A stretch of 64,000 nucleotides of DNA from Thalassia testudinum (Eukaryota; Streptophyta; Magnoliopsida; Alismatales; Hydrocharitaceae). A model generated the notes under the pieces. It was given only the letters and a program-made list of their open reading frames with translations, was not told the origin of the DNA and made no database searches. Shown here in pieces: positions 24,319 through 34,823 of this stretch. The stretch covers positions 42,731,001 through 42,795,000 of the forward strand of contig JAZHRO010000003.1 of the NCBI GenBank assembly GCA_037157565.1, written 5' to 3'. Position 1 is the first letter of the stretch; each line of letters opens with the position of its first letter. The position numbers were made by a program, and so were the translations under genes.

Positions 24319-25113
24319 ATGCCTCGTCGTGGAGCTAGGAGGGTGGGCTGCGGGTGCGGCCAAGGTCGGGGCTCGAGGGATAAATGTGTCGGGCTTGGAG
24401 TACATGCTACCCCTCCTCTTCTCCTGAGCATACCGTCTCCGGACCTCGTCCAACTGATTCGAGAGGTTGTTCGAGAAGAATTTCAGCTTCCACCCACGTC
24501 ACCACCCCCTCCTCCCCCTTCCGAGCGTACGACAGGGGAGTTGGTGGTGGAACGAGATTTTCGCCACCACACTAGGTGTGTTAGGAGAACTCAAAGGAGA
24601 CACGTGGCATCCGCAGGAGAGCCGTCACATTTTGCAGGGCCCTCAGTGGCCTTTGGGGGCCCTCGACAGGGGCCAGTCGCCAGCACCGGACCCCCGCCTA
24701 GTCGACAACAGGGACTCACTGAGGGCGGGAGTCGGGTTCCCCTCTGTTACCAGTGTGGCCAGCCGGGCCACGTCAGGAGGGACTGCCCATCTAGGGCAGG
24801 AGGTCAGCAGATACTTCCCGTGCAGAGCACTGGAGGGCGCGCAGGAGGCCGCGGTTCCCAGGCACGAGGAGGAGGACAGCAGTCGCGAGGAGGGTACCGA
24901 CCAGCACCTACCCGTCCGACGCAGAGTGTGGCTGCTTCGTCCGCACCTAGAGCTGAGGGGTGTATCAACGCCTTAACACACAGGGACGCCAGAGCTTCGG
25001 GATCCGTGGTAGCAGGTATGGTTTCAGTTTCTGGCAGACTCGTTTACACCCTTTTCGATTCCGGCGCTACGCACTCGTTTGTCGCAGCCAGTTTCGTAGT
25101 TAGTCTGGACTAG
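24319..25113 (+). pseudogene. gag remnant of chromovirus A with the Gag core deleted
   Basis: Starts MPRRGARR, matching the ATG of A2. It contains PDLVQLIREVVREE, then jumps to the linker before the zinc knuckle (CYQCGQPGHVRRDC, intact CCHC, about 24750-24790), a Gly/Arg-rich tail and the protease motif LFDSGATHSF (about 25055-25080). The whole Gag core seen in A2 (AAHRWW to RFTEGLRP) is missing, a deletion of several hundred bases near 24560. It ends at a TAG (25111-25113) where A2 has CAG. The frame is open beyond that stop. Without the core, no capsid can form. Confidence 0.85.
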
Positions 25114-26522
25114 GATTATACACTGTTAGAGAATCCGTTTGTAATCAGAGGTCCGAGTGGTCAGCTGTTTGTAGTTGAGGAGGTGTACACGGATTGCGGG
25201 GTCAGCGTCGGGGGACATAGCCTGCCAGTTGACCTGATTATGATCCAGATGGAGGACTTTGGTGTGATTCTGGGGATGGATTGGCTGTCCGCTTACCACG
25301 CCTTGGTGGACTGTTTTGAGAGGAAGATTGTCTTCTCCATTCCGGAGTTGCCTTCTTTCGAGTTTCACGAACAGCCAGTGGATGGAGGTTTCAGGTGCAT
25401 TTCGGCACTTCGGGCGGCGAGACTTTTGAGCCAGGGATGTGAGGGCTTCCTAGCTTGTGTGGTGGCAGAACCCAGCCCCGTGGCAGACTTCCAGAGCATC
25501 CCGGTGGTCAGAGAGTACCCCGACGTGTTTCCAGACAAGTTACCAGGACTACCGCCCGAGCGCGAGATCGAGTTTGAGACCTCACTAGTACCAGGGACCA
25601 GCCCCATCTCCACCGCGCCATACAGGATGGCACCGCTTGAGCTGCGAGAGCTCAAGTCCCAGTTGCAGGACCTTTTGGAGAAAGGTTTCGTGAGGCCCAG
25701 TGCGTCTCCCTGGGGAGCCCCGGTACTGTTTGTGAAGAAGAAGGATGGGACCCTACGCCTTTGTGTGGACTACCGACAGCTTTCCGCACCCGATACAGAC
25801 ACTACGAGTTTTTGGTCATGCTGTTTGGGCTGACCAATGCCCCCGCTGCTTTCGTGGACCTGATGAACTGGGTGTTTAGACCGTACTTGGACCAGTTCGT
25901 GGTGGTTTTCATAGATGATGTACTCATCTATTCTAGAGATCGGACGCAGCACGGACAGCACTTGCGGATGGTTCTAGACACTCTGAGACGACGCAGGCTG
26001 TACACCAAATACAGCAAGTGCGAGTTCTGGTTGAGGGAGGTGACCTTCTTGGGTCATGTGATCTCTGGAGACGGCCTGGCGGTGGACCCCGCCAAGGTCG
26101 AGGCAGTGCTCAGGTGGGAGAGACCGCGTTCAGTCACTGAGTTCCGCAGTTTCCTGGGACTAGCTGGCTACTATAGATGGTTCATCAGAGGGTTTTCGCA
26201 GATTACGCGTCCTATGACACAGTTGACCCGGAGGGACGTACCTTTCGCTTGGACAGACGCCTGTGAGGCGTGTTTTCTGGAGCTGAAGGAGAGGTTGACC
26301 TCGGCTCCCGTGCTCACCATCCCTGATAGTAGTGGCGGGTTCGTTGTGTACACGGACGCTTCCTTGCAGGGGTTAGGAGGTGTGCTCATGCAGAGGGGTC
26401 ATGTTGTCGCTTACGCTTCGCGGCAACTGAAGCCCCATGAGCATACCTACCCTACCCACGACCTAGAGTTGGCAGCTGTTGTCTTCGCGCTGAAGACCTG
26501 GAGGCACTACTTGTATGGTGAG
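25114..26522 (+). pseudogene. pol of chromovirus A, part 1 (protease, RT, RNase H), cut by B
   Basis: Continues in the frame of gag: [18 protein letters not shown] (protease flap region), the PR-RT linker, then RT with [10 protein letters not shown]. About 130-150 bases are deleted after 25775, removing the first catalytic Asp region, and the frame shifts. It resumes with [19 protein letters not shown] (P of MPFG changed to L) and [13 protein letters not shown] with the two catalytic Asp near 25912. RNase H follows with [16 protein letters not shown] and [12 protein letters not shown], up to LYG at 26522. Element B is inserted here; the rest is at 37104. Confidence 0.88.
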
Positions 26523-26753
26523 TGATAAACGCCAGTTTATCATCATTCTTATGCATTAAAACAAACCTAGCTCTTAGGATTTTACTCCGCAAACGGGTTT
26601 TTGGGTTGCATTTAAGCATAAATTAGGATAGGCATGCATTGCATTTTTTATTGTCGTTTTAATGAGTTTTTGTGAGTGTTAGGGATGTACAGATGCACAG
26701 ATCCCTAAAACCCTAGCACTCAAGAAGGCAAATGTTGAAGGAGAAGCCCAGAC

Positions 26754-27440
26754 TAGCTGGAACTCAGCCTAATCCAGCTCACCTCAGCTTGATCCAGCTC
26801 ACCGCAGCTGGAACCTAGCTTACTTGAACTAGGGTTAGCTCATCCCAGCTCCATTCAGCTAATCTCAGCTGGATGGTAGCTCAAGAGAGTTCATCTTAGC
26901 TCACCCTAGCTCAAGTCAGCTCAGATCTAGCTCAACTTAGCTGAGTCTAGCTCATCTCAGCTCCCACTAGTTCACAGGGAGCTCTAGCTAGCTCAGCTGA
27001 GTTGACAGGAGTTCACCCCAGCTCAGATCCAGCTACATTCAGCTCCACTCAACTCCAGCCAGCTGAAGAAGAATTCATCTCAGCTCAGGAAGCTCAAGTC
27101 CAGCTCCCGGGGACTCAGCTTAGCTCAACTCAGTTGAGCTAAGCTACCTTAGCTGCCTCAACCAGCTTGATTCTCCCCGGGAGCACCAGACCTAGCTCAC
27201 CTCAGCTCATTTTGGTAGAAGCTAGCTCACTTTAGCTTGGCTTAGTAGCTAGCAAAGAACTAGCAAGCTAAGCCAGCTAGAGTAGCCCCATGCCAGCCTC
27301 TTCAGTAGCAGCCAGCTCCAGCTCCAGACTCTCCTCCTCAGCTCCTTCCTCCAAACCCTAGCTCCAACACCTTCTCCTCCACTCCACCTTTAGCTAAGCT
27401 AGCTTAGCTTATCTTAGCTTATCTTAGCATAGCTAACAAC
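26754..27440. repeat. AGCT array with 10-11 bp period in the B LTR
   Basis: More than 50 AGCT in about 690 bp (fewer than 3 expected by chance). From 26776 to 26980 the intervals are 10, 10, 10, 11, 20, 10, 10, 10, 11, 20, 10, 10, 11, 10, 10, 10 and 21: on average 10.2 bp per step. It includes a 29-bp palindrome at 27117-27145 with 14-bp arms. The same array is at 35055-35740. Confidence 0.8.
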
Positions 27441-27528
27441 CAGCTCCTTGGCCATTCATTACCTCCAAAATCAACCCTAGCTAGCTCCACCAACTCAAGC
27501 CTACCTAACCTAGCTACTCTACTCAAGT

Positions 27529-27813
27529 TGGCGCCACCTCCTAGCCATCCCTTCACCCCATTATCTCCACCAAAAGACACTTCAAGTTGGCGCCAAAAAC
27601 CACCCCTAACCACCTCTATATTGGCGCCACTTTCAGCCCCTTAAATCCACCCTACACCTACCCACATAAGCCATCCTAGCCATCCACATACCCCCCCTTC
27701 TAGAACCTTAAGGTGGCGCCACCTAATGACCTTCTAGAATGCCCATTTTGGCGCCAACACCAAAGGGTGTCAACACCCATAACTACCCCTTGGTGCCCTT
27801 TAAGGTGGCGCCA
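27529..27813. promoter_or_regulatory. Six TGGCGCCA palindromes in the B LTR
   Basis: At 27529, 27588, 27622, 27714, 27749 and 27806. The 27749 copy reads TTTTGGCGCCAA, which fits the E2F site consensus TTTSSCGC. TGGCGCC is also the first part of the element's own PBS. The second copy is TGGTGCCA in the 3' LTR. Function not shown. Confidence 0.5.
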
Positions 27814-27900
27814 ACTCTCCTTGGCCATGGGATCTCCAACCACCTCCATCAACTCATCTTGGCCATCCATTTCAAAGGTCACCATAGCCCCCCTCCTATT

Positions 27901-27910
27901 CTATAAAAAG
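27901..27910 (+). promoter_or_regulatory. TATA box of the B 5' LTR
   Basis: CTATAAAAAG preceded by a C-rich stretch. The same box is at 36201-36210 in the 3' LTR. Confidence 0.65.
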
Positions 27911-28803
27911 CCACCACCTACCACCATTTTTGGGCATCCTCCATTAGTGTATTTTGCTACCTATACCACCTATACCTACGGCCAAGAAGAAGGAGTAGAG
28001 AAGGAGATTAAAGGGGCACATCACCAGCCCTTTTGGTGCCTTCTTCTCCCCACTCTCTTCAACTTGGGCCACGCCAAGGAGGAGGACTCTTCCACTTCAA
28101 GGAGGACGGCCAGGCAAGGGAGAAGGACCTAGGGTGGACGTTCACCCTTGGAGAGAAGCCTAGGGCACGCCCCCTTAGGGCTTGCCTTGGAGGACATAAC
28201 CTTGGCGGAGCACTGCAAGGAAGGAGTTGAAGGACTCTTTTCAAGATTGGGAGCCACCAACCTTGGAGCAAGAAGCCCTCTTCTTCACCATCTATCTAGA
28301 GGATTTGTGTTTTCTTTTCTTATTTTAATTTTTCTAGTAGTAGAAGCATTCCTCTACTAGGCTTCCTTTTGTAAAACACTTTTCATCAATCAAGTTGCCT
28401 TCTTTGCAATTTTCTGTTTTGCATTTCTACTTGCTTTATTTTTTTTAGCACTTTTCACTCCCTCTCCCTAATTATTCTAGGCCTCCACTTGCCTAGAGTG
28501 AGCTTAGGGAGAGGCTCTACTTGCCACATAGAAGTAGTATTGAAATTGAAGTGTAAATCACCTTTTCCGCCAGCAGTGCGCATGTTGCCTTAGCTTAAAA
28601 AAAAAAAAAAAGATATATTGAAAAAATACCAAAAAGAAAGTTGAGATTGTATTCCAAGCAAGAGAATCACTATTGCAAACATTTGGCCTCCTTGGACGAC
28701 CCTAGATACTCCCCTATCTAGGAATATAAATTTAAGAGCGAAAGCGGTTTTACGTGTTACAACGACGTATTTTAACAAACCACGTGAAATCGATATCACT
28801 TTT

Positions 28804-28821
28804 TGGCGCCGTTGCCGGGGA
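28804..28821 (+). other. Primer binding site of B (tRNA-Asp)
   Basis: TGGCGCCGTTGCCGGGGA, complementary over 18 bases to the 3' end of plant tRNA-Asp. It starts 6 bases after the LTR end. Confidence 0.93.
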
Positions 28822-30478
28822 GGCACGGCTTTGCATTAACTCATTTTCTCTTGCTTGAAGTGGATCTCATCCCCTTCTCTTTCTTTCTTTTGTGTGTGCA
28901 GGAACTACAGCGGGAAGGCAGGAATCTGGAAGAGAGAGCTCAAAGGTCCTTTTCTTCCCGCGAAAATTCAGGTTGGTTCCTCTTTCTGGTCACATAAATA
29001 ATTAAAACTACCAAAAATATATTAAACTTGGCTTTCAGGACCCTAAACACTTAAATTAAGTGGAGTGGTGCATTTTAAAATCCATTGTTTGCTTGTATGC
29101 TTCTTTAGCACCATTCCATTGCAAGTATTGGTGTTCTATTTTTCGGGTCCAGATTTCTATCCGGACTTGAAAAAAATCGATTCCTAACACCCCAGGCCTC
29201 CTAAAATCATAAAATTTCATAGAGTGATTCCCAATTAAGTTAGGAACATCTGTTACAAATTTCAAATCAATTGGATTTGTATTTAATTTTTAAAAATTCG
29301 TGGATTGCAGAGGGGTCATACCCTCTAATCTTCCTGTTTTGCTACTGTCCACGAATTTTTAGAATTTTTATACTCATCCAATTTTTGTGAAATTTAGCTT
29401 GTTGGAATCCTTGTGAAATTTTATATATCATATAAAATCATAAAAATTTTCTGAGGTCGGTGGTAATACTAAAAAGTTCATAATACCCACAGGTATTATT
29501 TCTTGACTTTGACACCAGTACAATTAAAAATTCAAAACAATTATCAAACGAATTCCTAAAATCTTTTCTGGAATCCTTGTTTGATTTTATTCAAAGTAGT
29601 GGTGTTGTTTGACTTGTTTGGACCACTACTTAATTCTGAAAGCCTAAAAAATAACTCATTGGTAGTTAAATTTCTGTCTTAGGGATAATTGGCTTAGGGT
29701 TTCTTTCTTTCTCCTTTGAGGCTTAATTCAAAGGAAATATACAATCACCCATACAACTTGAATTTCCTTTGATTGTGAACTTTCAAACTTGTTTGAAAAC
29801 TTAAAGAGAAAAACCCTAAAACTCATTTAATTAAATCAAATCCTAAAAGACAAAAATACATAAAAATAGTGTGACAACTTGATTTTCATTGGAGCCACTC
29901 TCCAATTCCTGCACACACAAAAAAAAAAATCAAATAACAGGGCAACAACCCAATAAACGCCCTCCACATTCCGTGTGCACTATAGCATCCTAGACCTAAT
30001 TAAAACTTGTAGCAACTTGACCCCTAAGGCTTTATCAACTTAGGCTTGCTATTTAGATCTTAAGTTCTCTTTAGTTAATACCAATTCTGTCATCTGTATC
30101 TGGTGTTCAGGCTGAGGGGCCGTGTCAAACGACCAGGCGCGGGTTTGTACAAGCACCTGGGGTTTTCCCTGGGAAACGTTTGGGCCCAAACCTCCCCTTA
30201 AGCAACTTGGCTAGATTTGTTGATAGAACGGGTATTCACTATTGACTACTTATTTCCTATATAGATGAAGTCTTAGGTTATTATTAGGGAGTCACATTTA
30301 AGTTAGGTCTAGTTTGTTTGATTTGAATTGCACACTTTCTCTCGTCTCTTTCTCTTCTCCTCCCCTCCCGTTCTTCCATTTTATGCACGGGCGACGGTCT
30401 CAAAATCCTCACTTGGAAGGACCATTTGATTTTGCCCCCCACGCAAAAAGACCACTTTTTCTATCTTCTCCTGAAAAA
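28822..30478 (+). other. 5' leader of element B
   Basis: About 1.65 kb upstream of the likely gag start at 30479. A pyrimidine tract ending TGTGTGTGCAG (AG at 28900-28901), a 70-nt purine-rich segment and GTTGGT suggest an exon flanked by splice signals, as in C, F and E. The rest is AT-rich with no gene. Confidence 0.55.
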
Positions 30479-32911
30479 ATGGAAACACAACAAAATAGGT
30501 CCACTGACCCTTCCACGTCCACCTCTAACCCCACCACTAACCCTAATTCTAACCCTTCCACCCAAAACCCAACCACCAGTAACTTCCCACACTTGGAGCT
30601 CCCTAATCTTGAGTTGCCCCACACACAACATCAAGACCCCCTACCTGATCTTTTAAAATTGATGGCCGATCAGATTAATAAATTAAATTCCAATCAACAA
30701 ACATTGACTAGGAACATCCAAAACCTAGCCAATCCAAGGCCAAACCCACCACCCCGTCAGCAGCCTGTTGTTCCTCTAAAAGATTTCTATGATCCGTCTT
30801 ATTATGAGGAACGACCAGGGGTGGTCATACCGGAGGGGGACTTTGAGATCAAGCCAGCCGTCTTGAACCTGATTAAACACTTTCATGGCCTTCCTAGGGA
30901 AGACCCTTTCAGCCACCTTGAAGAACTAACTCTTCTTGCACAGATAACCCGTTCCCGAAATGTGCAAGAAGACATATGGCTGATGCGGCTTTTTCCATTA
31001 TCTCTCAAAGATAAGGCCGCTTATTGGTTCAGGACCATTGGCCAACCCATTACAACATGGCCTCAACTCAAGAGTGCCTTCCTCAAGAAATTCTTTCCCA
31101 TAGGTCGTACCAATTCCTTACGAAGATCTATTACGACCTTTCACCAAAAATCTGGTGAAACTTTCCATGATTCTTGGGAAAGATTTCAAGACCTTTTAAG
31201 AAGTTGCCCGCACCACGAGATTCCTTTATGGCAGCTCGTGCAAATCTTCTATCATGGATTAGAAGATCAAATCCGACAGTTTGTCGACGCCTCGTGTGGC
31301 GGCAACTTCTTAAATAAAGATGCTGAAAGTGCCTATGACCTGTTTGAAGAAATGAGTGAAAACTCATTTAATCAAGCTTCCATGAACACATTTTGCAGAA
31401 CCCAAAACCCGCAGTTCAGTGTTCATGAAATAAGCACTCAATCTATCCCAGTCACCCAAGACGATCTTCAATTGATCGCTCAGAAACTCGACCAGATGCA
31501 TATTAATCAGAAGAAAATTGAGGAAAGACTCGCCACATCAACTCAAGCTCCACACCCACATCTAACCCAACCTAACTTTCCACGAAGAGAAAATTTGCAC
31601 AATCTCAACACTACTCTTGCTGATTATTCTGAGGTTGCCCATGATTCACTGGGGAACTACAACTATCCAGATCTTAACCCCACTCAAAATATTTCTGCCA
31701 TCCAAGAGCCATTTAAAAATTCTTCCAATTGGAAAAATTATCCAAACTACTCCTGGAATAATCAAGTTTCCTCCCAACCATATCATTTTAATGGGTATGG
31801 GTCGAATCCAAACTTCCATCCTGGGCCTTCCCAACAAGATATCAATGCCCAGATGCTGCGAACCCTGCAGGATATGCAAACAAAAATGACGGAAGTAACC
31901 CGCAACATCACAAATCTGAACAATCAGATTGGGGTTACTCCCACGCAAAGACCTGTAGGACATCTTCTGTCCCAACCCATACCCAACCCTAATCACCAAG
32001 GAAACCATTATATGGGCAGAAATCCACATTATCCACATCAGCCTCCTCCTAATCCACTACCTCAGCAGCCGCCCAGGTTTCTGCAATCACAGGCCCCCCC
32101 ACCTCCTCTAAATAATAATCCGACTGCACATGCAGTTACTTTGAGGAGTGGGAAAACCACCACTGACCCCGGGCCTTCACACGAACCTGGTAAGATACCT
32201 GTGCAAATTGACTCCCCACCTCCCCATCAAGAAGAAAAAGAAAAACAAAAATCTCAAGACAAGATTCCTGTCCCTTTCCCACAAGCTCTCTACCCCACCA
32301 CCAACAAAAAAAAGAAATCTGAGCCCACTACAGAAGAACTCATGGAGCTATTTGGGCAAGTTCATATCAATATTCCTCTCCTAGATGCCATCAAATATAT
32401 ACCTGCCTATGCTAAATTTTTGAAGGATATTTGTACTCCTAAAAGGCAGGCTAAAAATCTAGGACAGGTGCATCTTTCAGAGACAGTAAGCTCTGTCATA
32501 CAGAGTAAGCTGCCTCCTAAGATGAAAGATCCGGGGGTGCCTTTAATTTCTGTAATTATTGATGACACTACATTTAATCGCGCCCTCCTTGATCTTGGTG
32601 CCTCAGTGAATATTATTCCCACGAGTTTATTCGAAGAATTTCAGATCGGTGAATTAAAACCCGTCGAGGTTACCCTACAATTAGCCGACCGATCTACAAT
32701 CAAACCTCGTGGGATTATCGAGGATGTTTTAGTCAAGGTCCAGAATTGTGTCTTCCCTGCAGACTTTCTGGTTCTTGACATTGAGGCACCTGAATCATTA
32801 CTGGACTCCCCAATAATCCTTGGACGCCCCTTTTGGCCACTGCAAAGGCAAATATCAATTGCCACACAGGCAAAATGGATATCAACTGTGCAGGCCAAAC
32901 TATCACTTTAG
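30314..32911 (+). CDS. gag-pr: Gag-protease polyprotein of element B (865 aa frame; likely start 30479)
   Basis: Residues before the in-frame ATG at 30479 (METQQNRS) look like leader, so the protein probably starts there. Gag core with AVLNLIKHFHGL, DKAAYWFRTIG, LKKFFPIGRTN and FYHGLEDQIRQFVDASCGG, then a Pro/Asn/Gln-rich linker without a CCHC knuckle. A VTLRSGK motif follows, then VHINIPLLDAIKYIPAYAKF and an aspartic protease LLDLGASVNIIPTSLF (about 32590-32630). Catalytic motif DLGA rather than DSGA is the same as in C and D. The last 30 residues are out of frame: one T is missing in the GRPF codons near 32830 compared with C, and the true continuation is the ORF from 32833. Packages RNA and matures Gag; no RT follows. 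Confidence 0.9.
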   Translation: MFDLNCTLSLVSFSSPPLPFFHFMHGRRSQNPHLEGPFDFAPHAKRPLFLSSPEKMETQQNRSTDPSTSTSNPTTNPNSNPSTQNPTTSNFPHLELPNLELPHTQHQDPLPDLLKLMADQINKLNSNQQTLTRNIQNLANPRPNPPPRQQPVVPLKDFYDPSYYEERPGVVIPEGDFEIKPAVLNLIKHFHGLPREDPFSHLEELTLLAQITRSRNVQEDIWLMRLFPLSLKDKAAYWFRTIGQPITTWPQLKSAFLKKFFPIGRTNSLRRSITTFHQKSGETFHDSWERFQDLLRSCPHHEIPLWQLVQIFYHGLEDQIRQFVDASCGGNFLNKDAESAYDLFEEMSENSFNQASMNTFCRTQNPQFSVHEISTQSIPVTQDDLQLIAQKLDQMHINQKKIEERLATSTQAPHPHLTQPNFPRRENLHNLNTTLADYSEVAHDSLGNYNYPDLNPTQNISAIQEPFKNSSNWKNYPNYSWNNQVSSQPYHFNGYGSNPNFHPGPSQQDINAQMLRTLQDMQTKMTEVTRNITNLNNQIGVTPTQRPVGHLLSQPIPNPNHQGNHYMGRNPHYPHQPPPNPLPQQPPRFLQSQAPPPPLNNNPTAHAVTLRSGKTTTDPGPSHEPGKIPVQIDSPPPHQEEKEKQKSQDKIPVPFPQALYPTTNKKKKSEPTTEELMELFGQVHINIPLLDAIKYIPAYAKFLKDICTPKRQAKNLGQVHLSETVSSVIQSKLPPKMKDPGVPLISVIIDDTTFNRALLDLGASVNIIPTSLFEEFQIGELKPVEVTLQLADRSTIKPRGIIEDVLVKVQNCVFPADFLVLDIEAPESLLDSPIILGRPFWPLQRQISIATQAKWISTVQAKLSL

Positions 32912-33423
32912 ATATTTTTAAATCCTCCAGGAGATTCCATGATGATAACTTCTTTGAGGACTCAGATACTGAAATTTCCAATATGGTGGAGGAGACAATG
33001 TTAATAGATACCCTTACCGACCACAATTTTTTTGAGGACTCTGATTCAGAATCAGTGGTCGGCGAAATATGTGATCCGGAAACTTGTCTTGACCCCAAAT
33101 TTATTCCTGATACCCCCCTAACCCACCCACTATTCACGCACCTAACTTTTCCACACTAACTTCACCCAATCCTCACCATTCCTTCCCCGACCCCTTTCTA
33201 ACGGACCTGCCACCAACCCCACCTGAGTTTGGCACCCAACCTAATTTAAACCCATGGCTAGACTCGGGCTACACTTATCATTTTCCATCCAACTTTGATC
33301 CCAATATTATTTCTAATCAATTTTCTTGGGATCTAGAAGACGACACCTTTTTTGCGGGAATCCAAGTGTCCAATTATTTACATGATCTTACGTCTTCTGT
33401 GCATACCTTCACGCCCGGCTGAA
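32833..33423 (+). pseudogene. C-terminal tail of the B polyprotein, out of frame
   Basis: The frame from 32833 (ATAKANINC, TLDIFKS) continues the protease C-terminus as in C and D. It then becomes an acidic tail with a repeated NFFEDSD segment (about 32947 and 33028). After a stop at 33157-33159, another frame stays open to TGA at 33421-33423 (ends VHTFTPG). In C this region leads into RT; here it ends at the post-coding hairpin, so RT and integrase are absent, not just broken. Confidence 0.7.
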
Positions 33424-33444
33424 TGGCGTAAAAGATAGCACTGG

Positions 33445-33460
33445 ATGGGAGGTAACCCAT
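33445..33460 (+). other. Post-coding hairpin of B
   Basis: ATGGG-AGGTAA-CCCAT. The counterpart in C is ACGGG-AGGCAG-CCCGT, a compensatory T-A to C-G change. Confidence 0.6.
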
Positions 33461-33554
33461 CATTTTCTTGCTTTCCTTTTTTCTTCTTTTTCCAGGTTTT
33501 GTTCATCCTAAACCCGACCATCATCACTAAGGTGATCCCTTCTCCCTCCTAATG

Positions 33555-33588
33555 CATGAGGACATGGCATATCTTAAGCATGGGGGGG
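33555..33588 (+). other. Central polypurine motif of B with hairpin
   Basis: CATG-AGGA-CATG followed by TTAAGCAT and seven G. Same layout as C (49321), D (11797) and E (62733). Confidence 0.65.
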
Positions 33589-34785
33589 TGTTTTTAAATT
33601 TTTACGATCGATTCAGGATTTTCAAAACCTAAAAACATGCATTTTTGTTTAATTTATTTCCTGCTTGCATACCCAAAAAAAAAAAATGTTCAAAACTTTT
33701 TGAGGAAAAATTTTGAAATCGGGACTAAGGTCGAAAAATTCACTTTTGGTACAATGGATTTAATCTTTAACAAACTAAGGATGAGGATATGGATCTGATC
33801 ATTAGAATTCCAGGGTCTATTTTAGACAAGATCAGATATCTTTCTATAAAATTCCACCTGAACTCATAATAGTTCAGGTGACTTGATCCTATTTTGCAAT
33901 ATGGAAATTATTTGACTTAGCTTCTAATTCAAAAACTTGCATGTTTTGAGAAACTTCTTGTGTCACTCTTCACACACAAGCCAACACTTAAAAATAACTA
34001 AAAATTTGAAAAACTCCCTTGTTTGGACTTAGTGAAAGTCTGAAGCAGATCATTGGTTTGAGTTCCCACCGCCGAGAAGGAGGAAAATGCCTCCTTTAAG
34101 GATGCGATGTCAACATGTTACCGCCTCGGCATTGCTCCATATCTATATTTCATATCTTTAGATGGAGCATTAAAGCGCATTTTAGCAGCTCAAGTGTCTT
34201 GGACGGTGCTCTACCTATAGTGTCGGAGCAAGAGCTTGAGTTTGTTTGGAGCGCCCCTTTTCACCGCATCGTGTTCTGGGGTTGTGAGCTCCTGGGTGGT
34301 GTCATGGACAGTGCTATCTCGAAGTACTGGCGCCAGAGCCCCCTCGAGGAATGGTAACGGGAATGATGATCCCAACACATCTGTTGTAAGACTAAGCTAA
34401 AAATAAGCATGGGGGAAAAAAAAATATATATATATATATATATACATATAAATAAATTAACACGCCCTTATAAATGTTGGCTTTTCACAAGCACAACTAC
34501 AAGGTTTTAAAGGATTTTGCAAGTTGAGAATCAGATTCATGAGCCAAAAAAAATTCCTAAAAACAAACATTCAAGTCATCTGAATTAACAAGGGGTTAAT
34601 TTGAGAATTTTTTGGAAGATATATTGATCCCGTTCTATCTAATGGTTGAATCCAAAAACAAATCCCGATGTTTATCTTTAACAAATCCCGTACCTCCAGT
34701 GTTTTTTTTAATCTGCCAAGGTCCATTGATCTCTTTTTCTCCTCCAAAGTCAAAAAATTAGATTTCCCAAAAATTCCGTTTTAAG
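33589..34785 (+). other. 3' noncoding spacer of element B
   Basis: No credible gene. Shares with C a GAGTTCCCA-type segment (34059, compare 49912) and one ATCTCGA stem-loop (34309-34329). Contains an AT microsatellite near 34423-34443. The 80-aa frame at 34115 is not supported. Confidence 0.65.
34309..34329 (+). other. ATCTCGA stem-loop of B
   Basis: CAGTGCT pairs with AGTACTG (7 bp, one G-U) around loop ATCTCGA. Same size and loop as the three hairpins of C at 50047-50176, with a different stem. Confidence 0.65.
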
Positions 34786-34823
34786 TTTTGCTAAGAGACT
34801 AGCAAAAGATAAGCATGGGGGTG
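34786..34823 (+). other. Pre-PPT hairpin and polypurine tract of B
   Basis: TTTTGCTA/TAGCAAAA stem around AGAGAC, then AAGCATGGGGGTG abutting the 3' LTR at 34824. Confidence 0.85.

Larger units (their letters stand above)
26523..28798 (+). repeat. 5' LTR of element B
   Basis: Starts TGATAAACGCCAGTTTATCA (hairpin TGATAAAC/GTTTATCA) and ends CGATATCA. Contains the AGCT array, six TGGCGCCA palindromes and a TATA box at 27901. Identical ORFs in both LTRs (for example 27713-28132) reflect the duplication, not genes. Confidence 0.93.

Noticed and set aside
26754..27440. AGCT array considered as a CRISPR-like repeat or centromeric satellite
   Set aside because: The unit is about 10 bp and degenerate, has no spacers, and is confined to the LTRs of one element.
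27713..28360. 139-aa and 70-aa frames in the B LTR (repeated at 36013-36660)
   Set aside because: Duplicated because both LTRs are near-identical, and they overlap the TATA box and transcript start region.
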